A DNA stretch of 36,510 nucleotides from a virus, in IMG/VR virus record IMGVR_UViG_3300035698_016227, positions 1 through 36,510 of that record. One strand, written 5' to 3'. The notes under the pieces are model-generated. The model was not told the origin of the DNA. It ran no database searches and saw only the letters and a program-made list of their open reading frames with translations. Every line of letters starts with the position of its first letter. The first letter of the stretch is position 1. Below are positions 1 through 7,795 of this stretch, piece after piece. The position numbers and the translations under genes are program-made.

Positions 1-111
1 AACCTTTATCTCTGAATAGAGTTTTGGCACCATTACTTTATTGGTAAAAATCTTAGAAGAAGGGGTTCTTGGTGCTCTTACTTCCTCAATAGTAGAGGCG
101 GCTAAAAGTTC

Positions 112-246
112 TTATTTTTTTACAGCTACAGCAAGTGACATTAATTTCTTAACTATTTTTTGAGATACTATATTTAAATATTTTTTTGCTTTATCTTTTT
201 GAGAAACATCTTTAGTAAGAAGAGACACGAACTCTGTTATGTACAT
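112..246 (-). CDS. Small hypothetical protein, 44 aa, possibly continuing past an in-frame stop
   Basis: A 44-residue reading frame starting MYITEFVSLLTKDV and rich in Lys, ending in a TAA at 112-114. It follows the Dam gene by a few bases. The GTAAAGATA element (252-260) sits 6 bp before the ATG, as it does before several virion genes, so this may be a late gene. The N-terminus resembles the short hydrophobic/acidic leaders of the plus-strand internal proteins. After the TAA the same frame stays open to the window edge and reads like protein (ELLAASTIEEVRAPRTP), so the gene may be interrupted. No family recognised. Confidence 0.5.
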   Translation of the reverse strand: MYITEFVSLLTKDVSQKDKAKKYLNIVSQKIVKKLMSLAVAVKK

Positions 247-251
247 ACTTT

Positions 252-260
252 TATCTTTAC
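252..260 (-). promoter_or_regulatory. GTAAAGATA motif, candidate late promoter element
   Basis: Exact GTAAAGATA on the minus strand, 6 bp upstream of the ATG at 246. The same 9-mer recurs in intergenic positions before virion-type genes (see 6354, 28952 and 30845). Its role as a promoter is inferred from position only. Confidence 0.4.
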
Positions 261-1222
261 TATTTTTTTCGTAGATAATGTAGGTATTCTGTTATAACAT
301 TACTCTCTGTTTTACTGTTTGCCTTAAATCTCTTATACTCTTTTGTATATAAATAATAACCACCAAACTCTTTCATAATAAATTTTATTTGATCTGGATT
401 TAACAATCCTTCATTATTGTAGGATAAAAAAATGTCTTTAGCTTTAGTATCAGCTAATATATTCATAAGAGATTCTTCTACTGTTTTAATGCTGCAAAAG
501 GTAGATTTATTATATTGTTTTGGAAGTCCTGTTATTCCTTGTGGTTCAAACGAAGCTTCTGTTACTATTGTATTGAGTAAATGATAATTCGCTCCATATT
601 GTCTTGTGTTATACGGAGGATCAAGATATAAAATATCAGCTTGTATTTCTTTAACTATAACCTCTGCTCTATATTTAAACACTTTATTATTAGCACCAGT
701 GTTCTTGAACGTAGCTGGTATTAATAGAAATGGTTTTAATGCCGATTTCTTAAAATTTTTTAAATATGCTCCATATACAGAAGTTGTATTCGCTACCCTA
801 TCTGCTGATTCTATCAATGAAGCAAATAAGTGTGCTTTGTAAACAAAATCTGCCTTTGATTTAAATATTTGTTCTCTTATAACATCTATCTTCTTGGCAG
901 TTTCTTCGGTAAAATACATTCTGCCACCGGCAGGAGAATAATGTTTCCAAATAAAACCCTCCTTTGGCGCTAAATCATTTAACCATTTAAAATCTTCTTC
1001 AAAAGATTTACTATTTATTAATAGATTATAATTCAAATAATAACTATAGTCTTCTAAATCATTAGCAAAAACTCTTTCGACTTTTCCGTTAAAATGATTC
1101 CCAACGCATCCAGTTCCTGAAAACAGATCAAAAAAAGATTTATCTTCTAAATCTCCGCATACTTCTTTTATTGTTTCTGTAAGAAATGGAAGAAGGGACA
1201 ATTTACTTCCTATGTAGTTCAA
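260..1222 (-). CDS. dam: DNA adenine N6-methyltransferase, D12/Dam class
   Basis: A 320-residue protein with the D12-class methylase layout. The N-terminal MNYIGSK substrate/AdoMet segment is followed by motif I DLFSGTGCVG (residues 32-41) and the catalytic DPPYNTRQY (201-209). These enzymes transfer methyl from S-adenosylmethionine to adenine N6 in duplex DNA, usually at GATC; the target here is not deducible. In phages they protect DNA from host restriction. The start is a TTG that overlaps the DnaE-C stop (TTGA), which implies translational coupling at the end of the DnaE operon. The length is somewhat above E. coli Dam. The family call is secure; the site specificity is not. Confidence 0.88.
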   Translation of the reverse strand: MNYIGSKLSLLPFLTETIKEVCGDLEDKSFFDLFSGTGCVGNHFNGKVERVFANDLEDYSYYLNYNLLINSKSFEEDFKWLNDLAPKEGFIWKHYSPAGGRMYFTEETAKKIDVIREQIFKSKADFVYKAHLFASLIESADRVANTTSVYGAYLKNFKKSALKPFLLIPATFKNTGANNKVFKYRAEVIVKEIQADILYLDPPYNTRQYGANYHLLNTIVTEASFEPQGITGLPKQYNKSTFCSIKTVEESLMNILADTKAKDIFLSYNNEGLLNPDQIKFIMKEFGGYYLYTKEYKRFKANSKTESNVITEYLHYLRKK

Positions 1223-2745
1223 ACGCCAATCCTTTTAACCATTCTTTTTATTTTAAATTCACTTTCGGTCCAAGCCGCTTGTCCAAACACAACACTACCA
1301 TCATTCATATAAAGATTCATTAAATATAGTTTATCTTTTAATACTTGATCCTTAATGTGTTTCCAATAAGATTGAAACACAGGAACAGATACTTCTTTTC
1401 CGCCCTGATCTTCTACATTTAAGAAGGCCATTTCATTTCCATTCCTATCATTAAAACTTCTTATTGCGTTTATTGTGACTGGAACCTTCATTGATTTTTC
1501 TTTTACATTACTCAAATAAGGATAAATAACTTTTATATCAGCAAGTTTATTTATTGCTTGTAATACTTTTTCTGTGAATAAAGAAGAGAAAACTTTAACT
1601 CCATAAAATGTTTCTTCATATTTAACCAAATCCTCTATAGTAGTTTCTAATGCTGGAATAGAATCCATATAAGATTCACATTCTTTATATATTGCTATTA
1701 GTTTTTCTTCTACCTTAGTAGATTTCTTTTCCTCCCAAAACATTTTAACTGTTTGAAGAAGTTTCTTTCTGTCAGGAGTTTGCCAATCAAAACATCCAAC
1801 TGATATTAATGCTTCAATAACTTTAATAGTAATACATCTGTCTTTAACTCTAAGATAAAATTCTATTAATGAAGAAAAATCTCCACCTATATTTCTCTCA
1901 GCTAATATTCTATCTACTGCTTTTTCTCCAACAAACTTTATATCATTAAGACCAAAGATCATTTTATCTGATTCTAATGGTTTAAATGTATATTCTGAAT
2001 CATTAATATCTGGTGGTAATATTTCTATTCCTTGTTTTCTAACAGCGTTTATTTTAGGAGAAACATTCTTGTCATTATCCATTCCATATGATAATACTGC
2101 TGAGTAATAATATTCTCTAAAATAATACGATAGATATAATGTGATTAAGGCTATATAAGAATAACTTGCTGCATGTGCTCTATTAAAACTATATCCTGAA
2201 AATGCTTGTAAATCTTCTGAGATTTTAACAGCCATTGATTCATCAATCCCAAGTTTGTTGGCTCCACGAATAAACTTTTTTACAACCTTATTCCAAGCCT
2301 TAATATCCTCATCTGCCTTCTCAGCCTTACTAAGCTTTTTCATCAGCCCACGAACAGTATCTGCTTCGTCTAATGAAAAGCCACCTATTTTATGAAAAGT
2401 TTCTATGATTTGTTCTTGGTATAAAAATGTATAATGACTATCTTCTAATATTGCTTCCACTTCTGGAGGATATGGAGATGTACCACTTTCTTTTCTTTCT
2501 ACATAAAATGGAGCACAAGTTTCAAGAGGACCTGGACGAGCCATAGCATTAATAGCCATCACTTCATCAAAGTTTTCTGGTTGTACTTCTTCACATAATC
2601 TTTCAGCTGTGTTTCCACTTAACTGAAAGATTCCTATTTTATTTTGATTATTAGCTTCTTTATATAAGTTAGGATCATCTTCACTTAGTTCATATATCCA
2701 GTTTTCTAAATCTAACTTAGAGCACTCCTTCAATATTTTTATCAT
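1219..2745 (-). CDS. dnaE: DNA polymerase III alpha subunit, C-terminal piece (fingers to OB fold)
   Basis: This 508-residue protein matches the part of bacterial DnaE that follows the palm. It contains GIFQLSGNTAERL (canonical GVFQLES.GM), MARPGPLE (canonical YRPGPM), YQEQI, the nucleotide-binding GGFSLDEADTVRGLMKK, a helix-hairpin-helix-like region with KFVGEKAVDRI, and a C-terminal OB-like segment (FNDRNGNEMAFLNVED). The catalytic aspartates are not here but in the 3900-4769 gene. A ribosome site (AGAAGGA) precedes the ATG. The gene is separated from the preceding DnaE piece by about 1.15 kb holding four small genes. With the other two pieces it totals about 1,212 residues, close to a full-length DnaE, so a non-covalently reassembled polymerase is likely. 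Confidence 0.88.
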   Translation of the reverse strand: MIKILKECSKLDLENWIYELSEDDPNLYKEANNQNKIGIFQLSGNTAERLCEEVQPENFDEVMAINAMARPGPLETCAPFYVERKESGTSPYPPEVEAILEDSHYTFLYQEQIIETFHKIGGFSLDEADTVRGLMKKLSKAEKADEDIKAWNKVVKKFIRGANKLGIDESMAVKISEDLQAFSGYSFNRAHAASYSYIALITLYLSYYFREYYYSAVLSYGMDNDKNVSPKINAVRKQGIEILPPDINDSEYTFKPLESDKMIFGLNDIKFVGEKAVDRILAERNIGGDFSSLIEFYLRVKDRCITIKVIEALISVGCFDWQTPDRKKLLQTVKMFWEEKKSTKVEEKLIAIYKECESYMDSIPALETTIEDLVKYEETFYGVKVFSSLFTEKVLQAINKLADIKVIYPYLSNVKEKSMKVPVTINAIRSFNDRNGNEMAFLNVEDQGGKEVSVPVFQSYWKHIKDQVLKDKLYLMNLYMNDGSVVFGQAAWTESEFKIKRMVKRIGV

Positions 2746-2756
2746 TCATTCCTTCT

Positions 2757-3134
2757 TTAATCATATGCTACATCGGCATATTTATTTACTATACCATCAT
2801 TCTTATAAACTTCAAAATCTACAACATCATATGGTAAGAAATATGCTATCTTCCTACGATTACCTTCTTTCCTTAATATCTCAAGTATTCTAAATGTTGA
2901 GTTCTTCCAAATGAAACTAAATATATTTTTAGATCCATCAACCTTTCCTTGTGATATTTTCTTTAAGAAATTTTCAGCACACTCCTGCTTCATGTCCTCT
3001 ATTATTTCTGGATTGTATATTTTATAATTTCTCATAAGAATAAATTCAGATATTCTATAAACCTTATCAAAAACATACTCCCAATCTTCTTTTACAAATC
3101 TTTCTCTAAGTTCTTCTTTATTTATATCAAGCAT
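2757..3134 (-). CDS. Sigma-70 region 2-like factor, probable T4 gp55-type late sigma
   Basis: A 125-residue protein whose centre (IIEDMKQECAENFLKK, then NIFSFIWKNSTFRILEILRK) has the look of sigma region 2: a core-RNAP-binding helix with an acidic cluster, then a helix with aromatic residues for -10 melting. T4 gp55 is similarly a region-2-only sigma (about 185 aa) that reads simple late promoters. The gene has its own good promoter (3153-3181) inside the 3' end of the preceding ORF and lies between two DnaE pieces. If it is a late sigma, the GTAAAGATA motif is its obvious candidate target; that link is inference. Alternative: an ECF-like fragment of unknown use. Confidence 0.55.
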   Translation of the reverse strand: MLDINKEELRERFVKEDWEYVFDKVYRISEFILMRNYKIYNPEIIEDMKQECAENFLKKISQGKVDGSKNIFSFIWKNSTFRILEILRKEGNRRKIAYFLPYDVVDFEVYKNDGIVNKYADVAYD

Positions 3135-3152
3135 TGCTCTCCTATCTGTTTT

Positions 3153-3181
3153 ATAATATCATTATTCTAACTTTATGTCAA
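3153..3181 (-). promoter_or_regulatory. Sigma70-type promoter for the sigma-like gene
   Basis: TTGACA (3176-3181), 17 bp spacer, TATTAT (3153-3158), about 20 bp ahead of the ATG at 3134. The -35 box lies inside the last codons of the upstream ORF. Confidence 0.65.
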
Positions 3182-3350
3182 GAAGCGCAACTAATAATTG
3201 AAACTCCTTAGTTATTTTTCCTACTTCAAATCCTATCTTTGAAGTATTTATTTCTACATCTTCAAGATAAATTTCTAAAGCGTTTAAAGAACTTTGCATG
3301 CATTCGAACTGCTCAGCTACCATCTTATCTGTGCCTTCTTTTGTTATCAT
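3162..3350 (-). CDS. Small hypothetical protein, 62 aa, helical
   Basis: A 62-residue acidic, probably helical protein with heptad-like spacing (LNALEIYLEDVEINTSKIGF). Its ATG overlaps the stop of the preceding small ORF (ATGA at 3347-3350), so it is likely coupled to it. Its 3' end contains the promoter for the sigma-like gene. No family recognised. Confidence 0.55.
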   Translation of the reverse strand: MITKEGTDKMVAEQFECMQSSLNALEIYLEDVEINTSKIGFEVGKITKEFQLLVALLDIKLE

Positions 3351-3619
3351 CTTATTCTCCTTGTATAATCTTTTAAATATTCATATTTTCTACTTGCTAT
3401 TCTTGTTTCTTTCCAATCCGTAAAAGAATATTCATTTTTTGCTGAAAACCTATGTCTATTTTGAATACAAAAATAGACCATATTTCCTGGTTCATTATTA
3501 ACTAATATTTTCGCATATGTATTTTCTAATCTCGATAAAAATAAAAATCCTAATGCTCTAAACTTTCTGTTGCCTCTATACTGTAATACTTTTGTTGCTA
3601 GACCCTTACAATTTGCGAT
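3347..3619 (-). CDS. Member of the K-L-x-x-L-G-x-x-F small-protein family, non-canonical start
   Basis: A frame free of ATG/GTG/TTG starts encodes about 90 residues with NRKFRALGFLFLSRLEN, matching the family motif of its neighbours. It ends RRIR at a TGA that overlaps the next ATG. I place the start at an ATC (3617-3619) because GAGGGGG lies 8 bases upstream, but an ATT slightly further up or a frameshift out of the overlapping 3598-3903 gene would also fit. The last part of the frame is free of stops and coupled to the next gene, which supports it being translated. Function unknown. Confidence 0.5.
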   Translation of the reverse strand: MANCKGLATKVLQYRGNRKFRALGFLFLSRLENTYAKILVNNEPGNMVYFCIQNRHRFSAKNEYSFTDWKETRIASRKYEYLKDYTRRIR

Positions 3620-3903
3620 TTTCGTTTCCCCCTCAATGTTTGTGTTGTTAACCTAAGCGACCCTTTATTCATTCTATAGTCAAAATAAAGATTTATATAT
3701 TTTCTATCATATCTTGTTTCATCATAATAATCATGATGACCTGGCGTTTCAAATAAAAATATTCTAACGTGTTTATAAGTAGGACCTTTGTTTATAGCCG
3801 CTCTATGTGATGCTGAGAATACAATCCCAAGCATTCTTAATTTATCGTTCGCCTTTATATAACTATATCCTCTTTTTTCATTAGGATCTTTCCATCTACT
3901 CAT
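3598..3903 (-). CDS. Member of the K-L-x-x-L-G-x-x-F small-protein family, 101 aa
   Basis: Contains NDKLRMLGIVFSASHRA after a short basic N-terminal extension, then a beta-rich looking segment with HHDYYDETRYDRKYI and a strongly basic tail (RGKRKSQIVRV). It starts by ATGA overlap with the stop of DnaE-middle (3900) and is followed by another family member in an overlapping frame. It is one of at least nine paralogues in this window; none has a function I can name. Confidence 0.7.
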   Translation of the reverse strand: MSRWKDPNEKRGYSYIKANDKLRMLGIVFSASHRAAINKGPTYKHVRIFLFETPGHHDYYDETRYDRKYINLYFDYRMNKGSLRLTTQTLRGKRKSQIVRV

Positions 3904-4769
3904 AATGTCCCTATCTCCTTATCAAGATAGCTTTGTGGAACTATCTTTTTTACTCCATCCTCTTCTATTAAATATAGTTTCTCATCTATCATATTGATAG
4001 CATTTCTTATTGTATCAAGAACTGTTATTGCTAATACATCAAATTTTACAACACCTACTTCGTCCAAAACCTGTTCTTGCCCACTTTCAGGAAATGCTGT
4101 AACAACTTCTCCAGTAACTCTATCAACCGGAATTCTGTTATATACAGGTTCGTCAAGGATGACTATTCCTCCCGCATGCTTTCCTCCTTGCCGAATCTTA
4201 TTTACAAAATATGGAGTCATATCAAGTATTGCTTTATGGTTTTGATAAAATTGATACACATCAGGGCTATTTTCTTTCAATACCTCAAGATTTTCTTCCC
4301 AAGATATATCAGATTCTAATGCTTTAGAAAACTTATTTGAATCACTATAGTCTATTTTATAAACTCTTAATAAATCCTTAACGGCTGCTTTTATTCCAAG
4401 ACGATTAAACGTCCCAACATGAAGAACACGATCTTCTCCATATTTCTCAAATAAATATTCTTGTATCTTTTGTTTCCCGATTGATCCAAAATCTAAATCA
4501 ATATCCACACCACCAGAACTTCCTGGTTTTACATACTTGAAATCCCACTCCTCATTTGTTATTTCTTCGGTTAATCCCATTAAATTTGGAATAATATACC
4601 GAGTTTTAACTTTACCAGAATTCTCTGCTAAGTATTTATAAAGATTAATTTCATTATCATAATATCTCTTAGCATAAGTTAGTTCTTTCTTATATTTCTT
4701 TTTTAAATCTTCTGGAAGCTCTTTTGCTTTCTCATCACAAAATGCTTTAAATTCCTTAAATGTTTCCAT
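3900..4769 (-). CDS. dnaE: DNA polymerase III alpha subunit, middle piece with the palm catalytic residues
   Basis: A 289-residue protein carrying the DnaE palm. GGVDIDLDF (residues 86-94) corresponds to the canonical PDxDIDF that supplies two metal-binding aspartates. It is followed by YLFEKYGEDRVLHVGTF (canonical YVxEKYGxDxVAxIxTF), GGKHAGGIVI (195-204) and KFDVLAI (242-248), which supplies the third aspartate. The first ~85 residues are a charged helical extension with no DnaE counterpart I recognise. The protein ends just before the segment that begins the 1219-2745 gene. It is separated by 26 bp from DnaE-N, with its own AAAGGAA ribosome site. Alone it could not be a complete polymerase. 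Confidence 0.88.
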   Translation of the reverse strand: METFKEFKAFCDEKAKELPEDLKKKYKKELTYAKRYYDNEINLYKYLAENSGKVKTRYIIPNLMGLTEEITNEEWDFKYVKPGSSGGVDIDLDFGSIGKQKIQEYLFEKYGEDRVLHVGTFNRLGIKAAVKDLLRVYKIDYSDSNKFSKALESDISWEENLEVLKENSPDVYQFYQNHKAILDMTPYFVNKIRQGGKHAGGIVILDEPVYNRIPVDRVTGEVVTAFPESGQEQVLDEVGVVKFDVLAITVLDTIRNAINMIDEKLYLIEEDGVKKIVPQSYLDKEIGTL

Positions 4770-4795
4770 ATCTTATTATAACATTTCCTTTCTTT

Positions 4796-6043
4796 TTACG
4801 CAAGATAGTCAATCACCAAATCTGGACTTCTGCTTTCGCTCATAAATCTCTCAAACAATAATCCTCTCTTAATAGGATCAAGATTATGAACCCCAAGAGC
4901 GTAAGCCAATAAACTCCCGCCTACTGATCCTCTGCCAAATCTTCCGTATATGTTTTCTTTTATTGAGAACTGCGTAATGTCTTCTACTATAAGAAAATAA
5001 CTTGCAAACCCCTTTCTTATAATAATCTCTAGTTCTTTTACTAATCGTTTTTGATATTCTATTGGAATGTCTTTGAAATTATCTACTCCGAATTTTTTCA
5101 TTAATCCAGCCTTACCATTCTTAATCAACAAAGCTTCATCGTTGTCTGATATTGTTGGTAGAAATATTTTCTTTCTTTCTGGTATAAGAAAATTACATTT
5201 GTCGGCAATAAACTCAGAGTTATTACACCAAGTAAGAACGTCATCTTCATCATAGTTGTATTCCCACTTCTTATTAAATTCAAGATAATCTTTTACATCA
5301 TGATAAAAAAGATGTTTACTTTCAAGTTCAAACTTAATCGTATCTATTGTTGCTTTATCTCTAATAGCAATAGCTAATGTTTGTAGTTGAGCTTGTCCCG
5401 GTTCTAAATAATGAACATCACCAGTCATTACAAGCGGAATACCATTTTTATTAGCCATTCTAATCATAAACTCATTTACTACTTTCTGTTCTTTTAATTC
5501 ATTTAGCTGAATTTCTGTATAAAAGTCATCACCAAATCCTTCTACATACTTCATATACAATTCTTCTGCTGTATCTTCCTTGTCAGCTAAAACTAATCTT
5601 GCCATTGGGTTAGCTATACAACCAGTTCCAACAATCAATCCTTCTTTATTGTCGAAGATTTCTTTAAGAAGATTTCTTGGATTATAATAGAAATGATCTG
5701 CGTCTTTCATACTAATATAATTAAGTTTTAATAAATTATTATAGCCTACCGCGTTTTTAACAAGAAGAATGATATGTTGAGTTTTGGTTCTTTTTCTTTT
5801 TTCTTTTTCATTCATTACAACAAGCTTATAAGTAAGATAAGCCTCTACCCCAAGAATAGGTTTAATACCATATTTTATACATTGAGTTTGATGCTCCCAA
5901 ATACCGCTTATTCTTCCATGATCTGTAATAGCTAATGCTGGGTGATTATATTCTAATGCTCTTTGTGCATAATCACTTGAGGACCCGATTGCATCCAATC
6001 TTGATCCAACATGTGTATGTAAATGTAATTGTATAAATGCCAT
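4796..6043 (-). CDS. dnaE: DNA polymerase III alpha subunit, N-terminal piece (PHP domain to edge of palm)
   Basis: A 415-residue protein opening with the PHP signature QLHLHTHVGSRLDAIG (residues 5-20) and AITDHGRISG. It then has GTGCIANP, VMTGDVHYL and the palm-entry GRFGRGSVGGSLLAYALG (canonical GRGSGAGSLVAYxL), DPIKRGLLFERFMSESRSPD. It stops at SPDLVIDYLA, exactly where the catalytic PDxDIDF motif should fall; the working copy of that motif is in the next gene. The PHP domain in bacteria gives structural support or proofreading; most metal ligands appear present here. The start overlaps the upstream small gene (TAATG). Confidence 0.9.
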   Translation of the reverse strand: MAFIQLHLHTHVGSRLDAIGSSSDYAQRALEYNHPALAITDHGRISGIWEHQTQCIKYGIKPILGVEAYLTYKLVVMNEKEKRKRTKTQHIILLVKNAVGYNNLLKLNYISMKDADHFYYNPRNLLKEIFDNKEGLIVGTGCIANPMARLVLADKEDTAEELYMKYVEGFGDDFYTEIQLNELKEQKVVNEFMIRMANKNGIPLVMTGDVHYLEPGQAQLQTLAIAIRDKATIDTIKFELESKHLFYHDVKDYLEFNKKWEYNYDEDDVLTWCNNSEFIADKCNFLIPERKKIFLPTISDNDEALLIKNGKAGLMKKFGVDNFKDIPIEYQKRLVKELEIIIRKGFASYFLIVEDITQFSIKENIYGRFGRGSVGGSLLAYALGVHNLDPIKRGLLFERFMSESRSPDLVIDYLA

Positions 6044-6309
6044 TATCTTCTTATTCCTGTTTGTCTTCTTGGATAAATGTCTCGACTTTCATGACAACCA
6101 ACTAATTCATAATTAGAATGTCTACTAACCCTTGGTTCAAGATACTCTATTCCTATTATATTTAATCTCATATTACTAAGTAATACCACCTTTATTACAT
6201 TTATTTTTGGATTTAGAATACCCAGATGTGTGAATATCTTACCAAGAAACCATAATTTTTCGCAAGTAAACTGCTTGTCCATTTCATAGGATATTATTCT
6301 ATCTTGCAT
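6043..6309 (-). CDS. Member of the K-L-x-x-L-G-x-x-F small-protein family, first gene of the DnaE operon
   Basis: An 88-residue protein with CEKLWFLGKIFTHLG near the N-terminus, then a beta-like segment and a basic end (YPRRQTGIRR). Its stop overlaps the DnaE-N start (TAATG), so it is coupled to it. The -10 box of the promoter (6318-6323) is so close that transcription would start about 2 bases before ATG 6309, implying a leaderless message; an internal ATG (MDKQFTCEKLWFLG) is the alternative start and fits the paralogues better. Function unknown. Confidence 0.65.
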   Translation of the reverse strand: MQDRIISYEMDKQFTCEKLWFLGKIFTHLGILNPKINVIKVVLLSNMRLNIIGIEYLEPRVSRHSNYELVGCHESRDIYPRRQTGIRR

Positions 6310-6317
6310 ATAGAGTT

Positions 6318-6346
6318 ATTATAATATTTATCTTTTTTTTAGTCAA
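6318..6346 (-). promoter_or_regulatory. Sigma70-type promoter of the DnaE operon
   Basis: TTGACT (6341-6346), 17 bp spacer, TATAAT (6318-6323). It drives the long minus-strand operon of DnaE pieces, sigma-like gene and Dam. It is divergent from the plus-strand gene at 6389. Confidence 0.7.
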
Positions 6347-6353
6347 GTGGGGT

Positions 6354-6362
6354 GTAAAGATA
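6354..6362 (+). promoter_or_regulatory. GTAAAGATA motif, candidate late promoter
   Basis: Exact GTAAAGATA on the plus strand, 26 bp before the ATG at 6389, in the divergent intergenic region. Part of a recurrent intergenic motif. Confidence 0.45.
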
Positions 6363-6388
6363 AAGTTGATTACTAAATGGAGATAAAT

Positions 6389-7795
6389 ATGACTTTAAAT
6401 ACATTGTTAGAAGCAGGACCACGATTTGACCTCACCGGACCAGATAGCACTAAACTTGTTACTAGATATTTTAATAAAGCTAAAGAGTTACTTAAAACAA
6501 CAGATAAGAAAGAAATCGAAAGACTTAAATCTGGCGATAAATCTTTAGTTAAAACAGAAAGGGGTGAAGACCTATTAACTGCTATTAATATTTTAGCCAA
6601 GCATGGGCATAAAGTAGGGGCTAACTATGGTAATGAGAAAAAAGATGCGGCTAATGAAATACTTGGTAAATTAGAAACTGGATTTCCAGACAATAAAAAA
6701 GAATTATATACAAATCCTTTATATAAAGAATCAGAGAAGGCCTTTGATGATAAATATGAAAGACATAATCCTGGGGCTAAAGAACAAAAAGAACAACCTG
6801 GGACAGAAACTGCACAAAAAAAAGCTGAAAAACAACCAGCAGCGACGCCTGCTTCTGAAACTGCTGAAAAAATAGAGCCGGGGCCGGGACCAGAAGTAGA
6901 GCAAGAACCGGAACAAGAACAAGAATATAAAGAACCAAAAATAACTGATGCTAAATCAGTGGATGACTTAAAAGCCTTGAGAGCTGAAACTATTAAGAAC
7001 ATTCAAAATAGAATAGAGAAAGAAGAAAACAATACTGACCTTGGGTCTAAACATAAAGTAAGTAAGATGAGAGATATTGAAAAAACTTACCAAAAACAAA
7101 TGGGTAAGCTTGTTGAAAAATATAAGCTTGGACCCGCCAATGCTTCTTCTGTAGCAAATAAAGCTGATTCTATTTCAAGATTAGCTCAAAATGATGTTAT
7201 ACGAGCTGGTCTTAAAGGTGCTATTGGTAGAACTATAATGAAAGGACAAGAAGTTGGTTCTGCATTAAAAAGAGCAGCTGAAAAAGGAACGGCTAAAGTT
7301 GGTAAGGCGCTTGACAATGAAACACTTCAAAAACATGCTGACGTTGTAAGAGAAGTGGGAAAAAACATTAAGGATAAAGCAGAAGAGAAACTTGGTAAGA
7401 TTATTGATAAGAAAACAGATAAAAATAGGGCTGCACTTAAAGCTGCTGCTGCTGATGGTGTGCCAGAAAAGAAACCTGGATTAGCCGATAGAGCAAAACA
7501 AACAGCAGAAAAAGTTTTAGGTAATGTTAAGTCTGGAACATCGAAGGTAGCTATTGCAACTAAGAAAGCTGCCGTGAAGGGAGCTGATACAATTAAAAAA
7601 GCTATACCTAAAAAGAAAGAGGCTCCAATAAAGAATGAGCCAGGAATAATTAAACCTTCTGTTCAACAAGAACTTACTCCAGCAGAGATTAAGAAAGAAA
7701 AAGAGAAGGAAAGACTTAGAAGAATAGCTGCCGCAGCTAAAGCCAAACAAGTAGTTCCTTATAAGAACGCTCCTAATGTAAAAAGGATTAGTTAA
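6389..7795 (+). CDS. Lys/Ala-rich basic protein, probable internal head (DNA-associated) protein with capsid-targeting leader
   Basis: About 468 residues. I choose ATG 6389 over 6377 because GGAG lies 6 bases before it and the product then begins MTLNTLLEAGPRFDL. LLE followed by AG fits the T4 gp21 prohead-protease rule (L/I-x-E, then A/G), and T4 internal proteins have such short N-terminal leaders. The middle is a Glu/Pro/Gln-rich linker (PGPGPEVEQEPEQEQEY). The C-terminal third is very rich in Lys and Ala with repeats like KAAVKGADTIKKAIPKKKEA, resembling histone H1 tails. I infer a DNA-binding protein packaged in the head; a scaffold role is an alternative. The 3' end overlaps the convergent gene by 8 bp. 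Confidence 0.6.
   Translation: MTLNTLLEAGPRFDLTGPDSTKLVTRYFNKAKELLKTTDKKEIERLKSGDKSLVKTERGEDLLTAINILAKHGHKVGANYGNEKKDAANEILGKLETGFPDNKKELYTNPLYKESEKAFDDKYERHNPGAKEQKEQPGTETAQKKAEKQPAATPASETAEKIEPGPGPEVEQEPEQEQEYKEPKITDAKSVDDLKALRAETIKNIQNRIEKEENNTDLGSKHKVSKMRDIEKTYQKQMGKLVEKYKLGPANASSVANKADSISRLAQNDVIRAGLKGAIGRTIMKGQEVGSALKRAAEKGTAKVGKALDNETLQKHADVVREVGKNIKDKAEEKLGKIIDKKTDKNRAALKAAAADGVPEKKPGLADRAKQTAEKVLGNVKSGTSKVAIATKKAAVKGADTIKKAIPKKKEAPIKNEPGIIKPSVQQELTPAEIKKEKEKERLRRIAAAAKAKQVVPYKNAPNVKRIS

Noticed and set aside
4770-4800. Split intein between the first two DnaE pieces
   Set aside because: Piece one does not end in an intein N-terminal block beginning with Cys, and piece two does not begin with an intein C-terminal block ending His-Asn. 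The break is a plain stop/start with a ribosome site.
6625-7002. Antisense ORFs opposite the Lys/Ala-rich gene (also 6731-6922 and 7517-7813)
   Set aside because: Low-complexity Ser/Phe/Leu translations that are mirror images of Lys/Glu/Pro-rich coding sequence, without ribosome sites.
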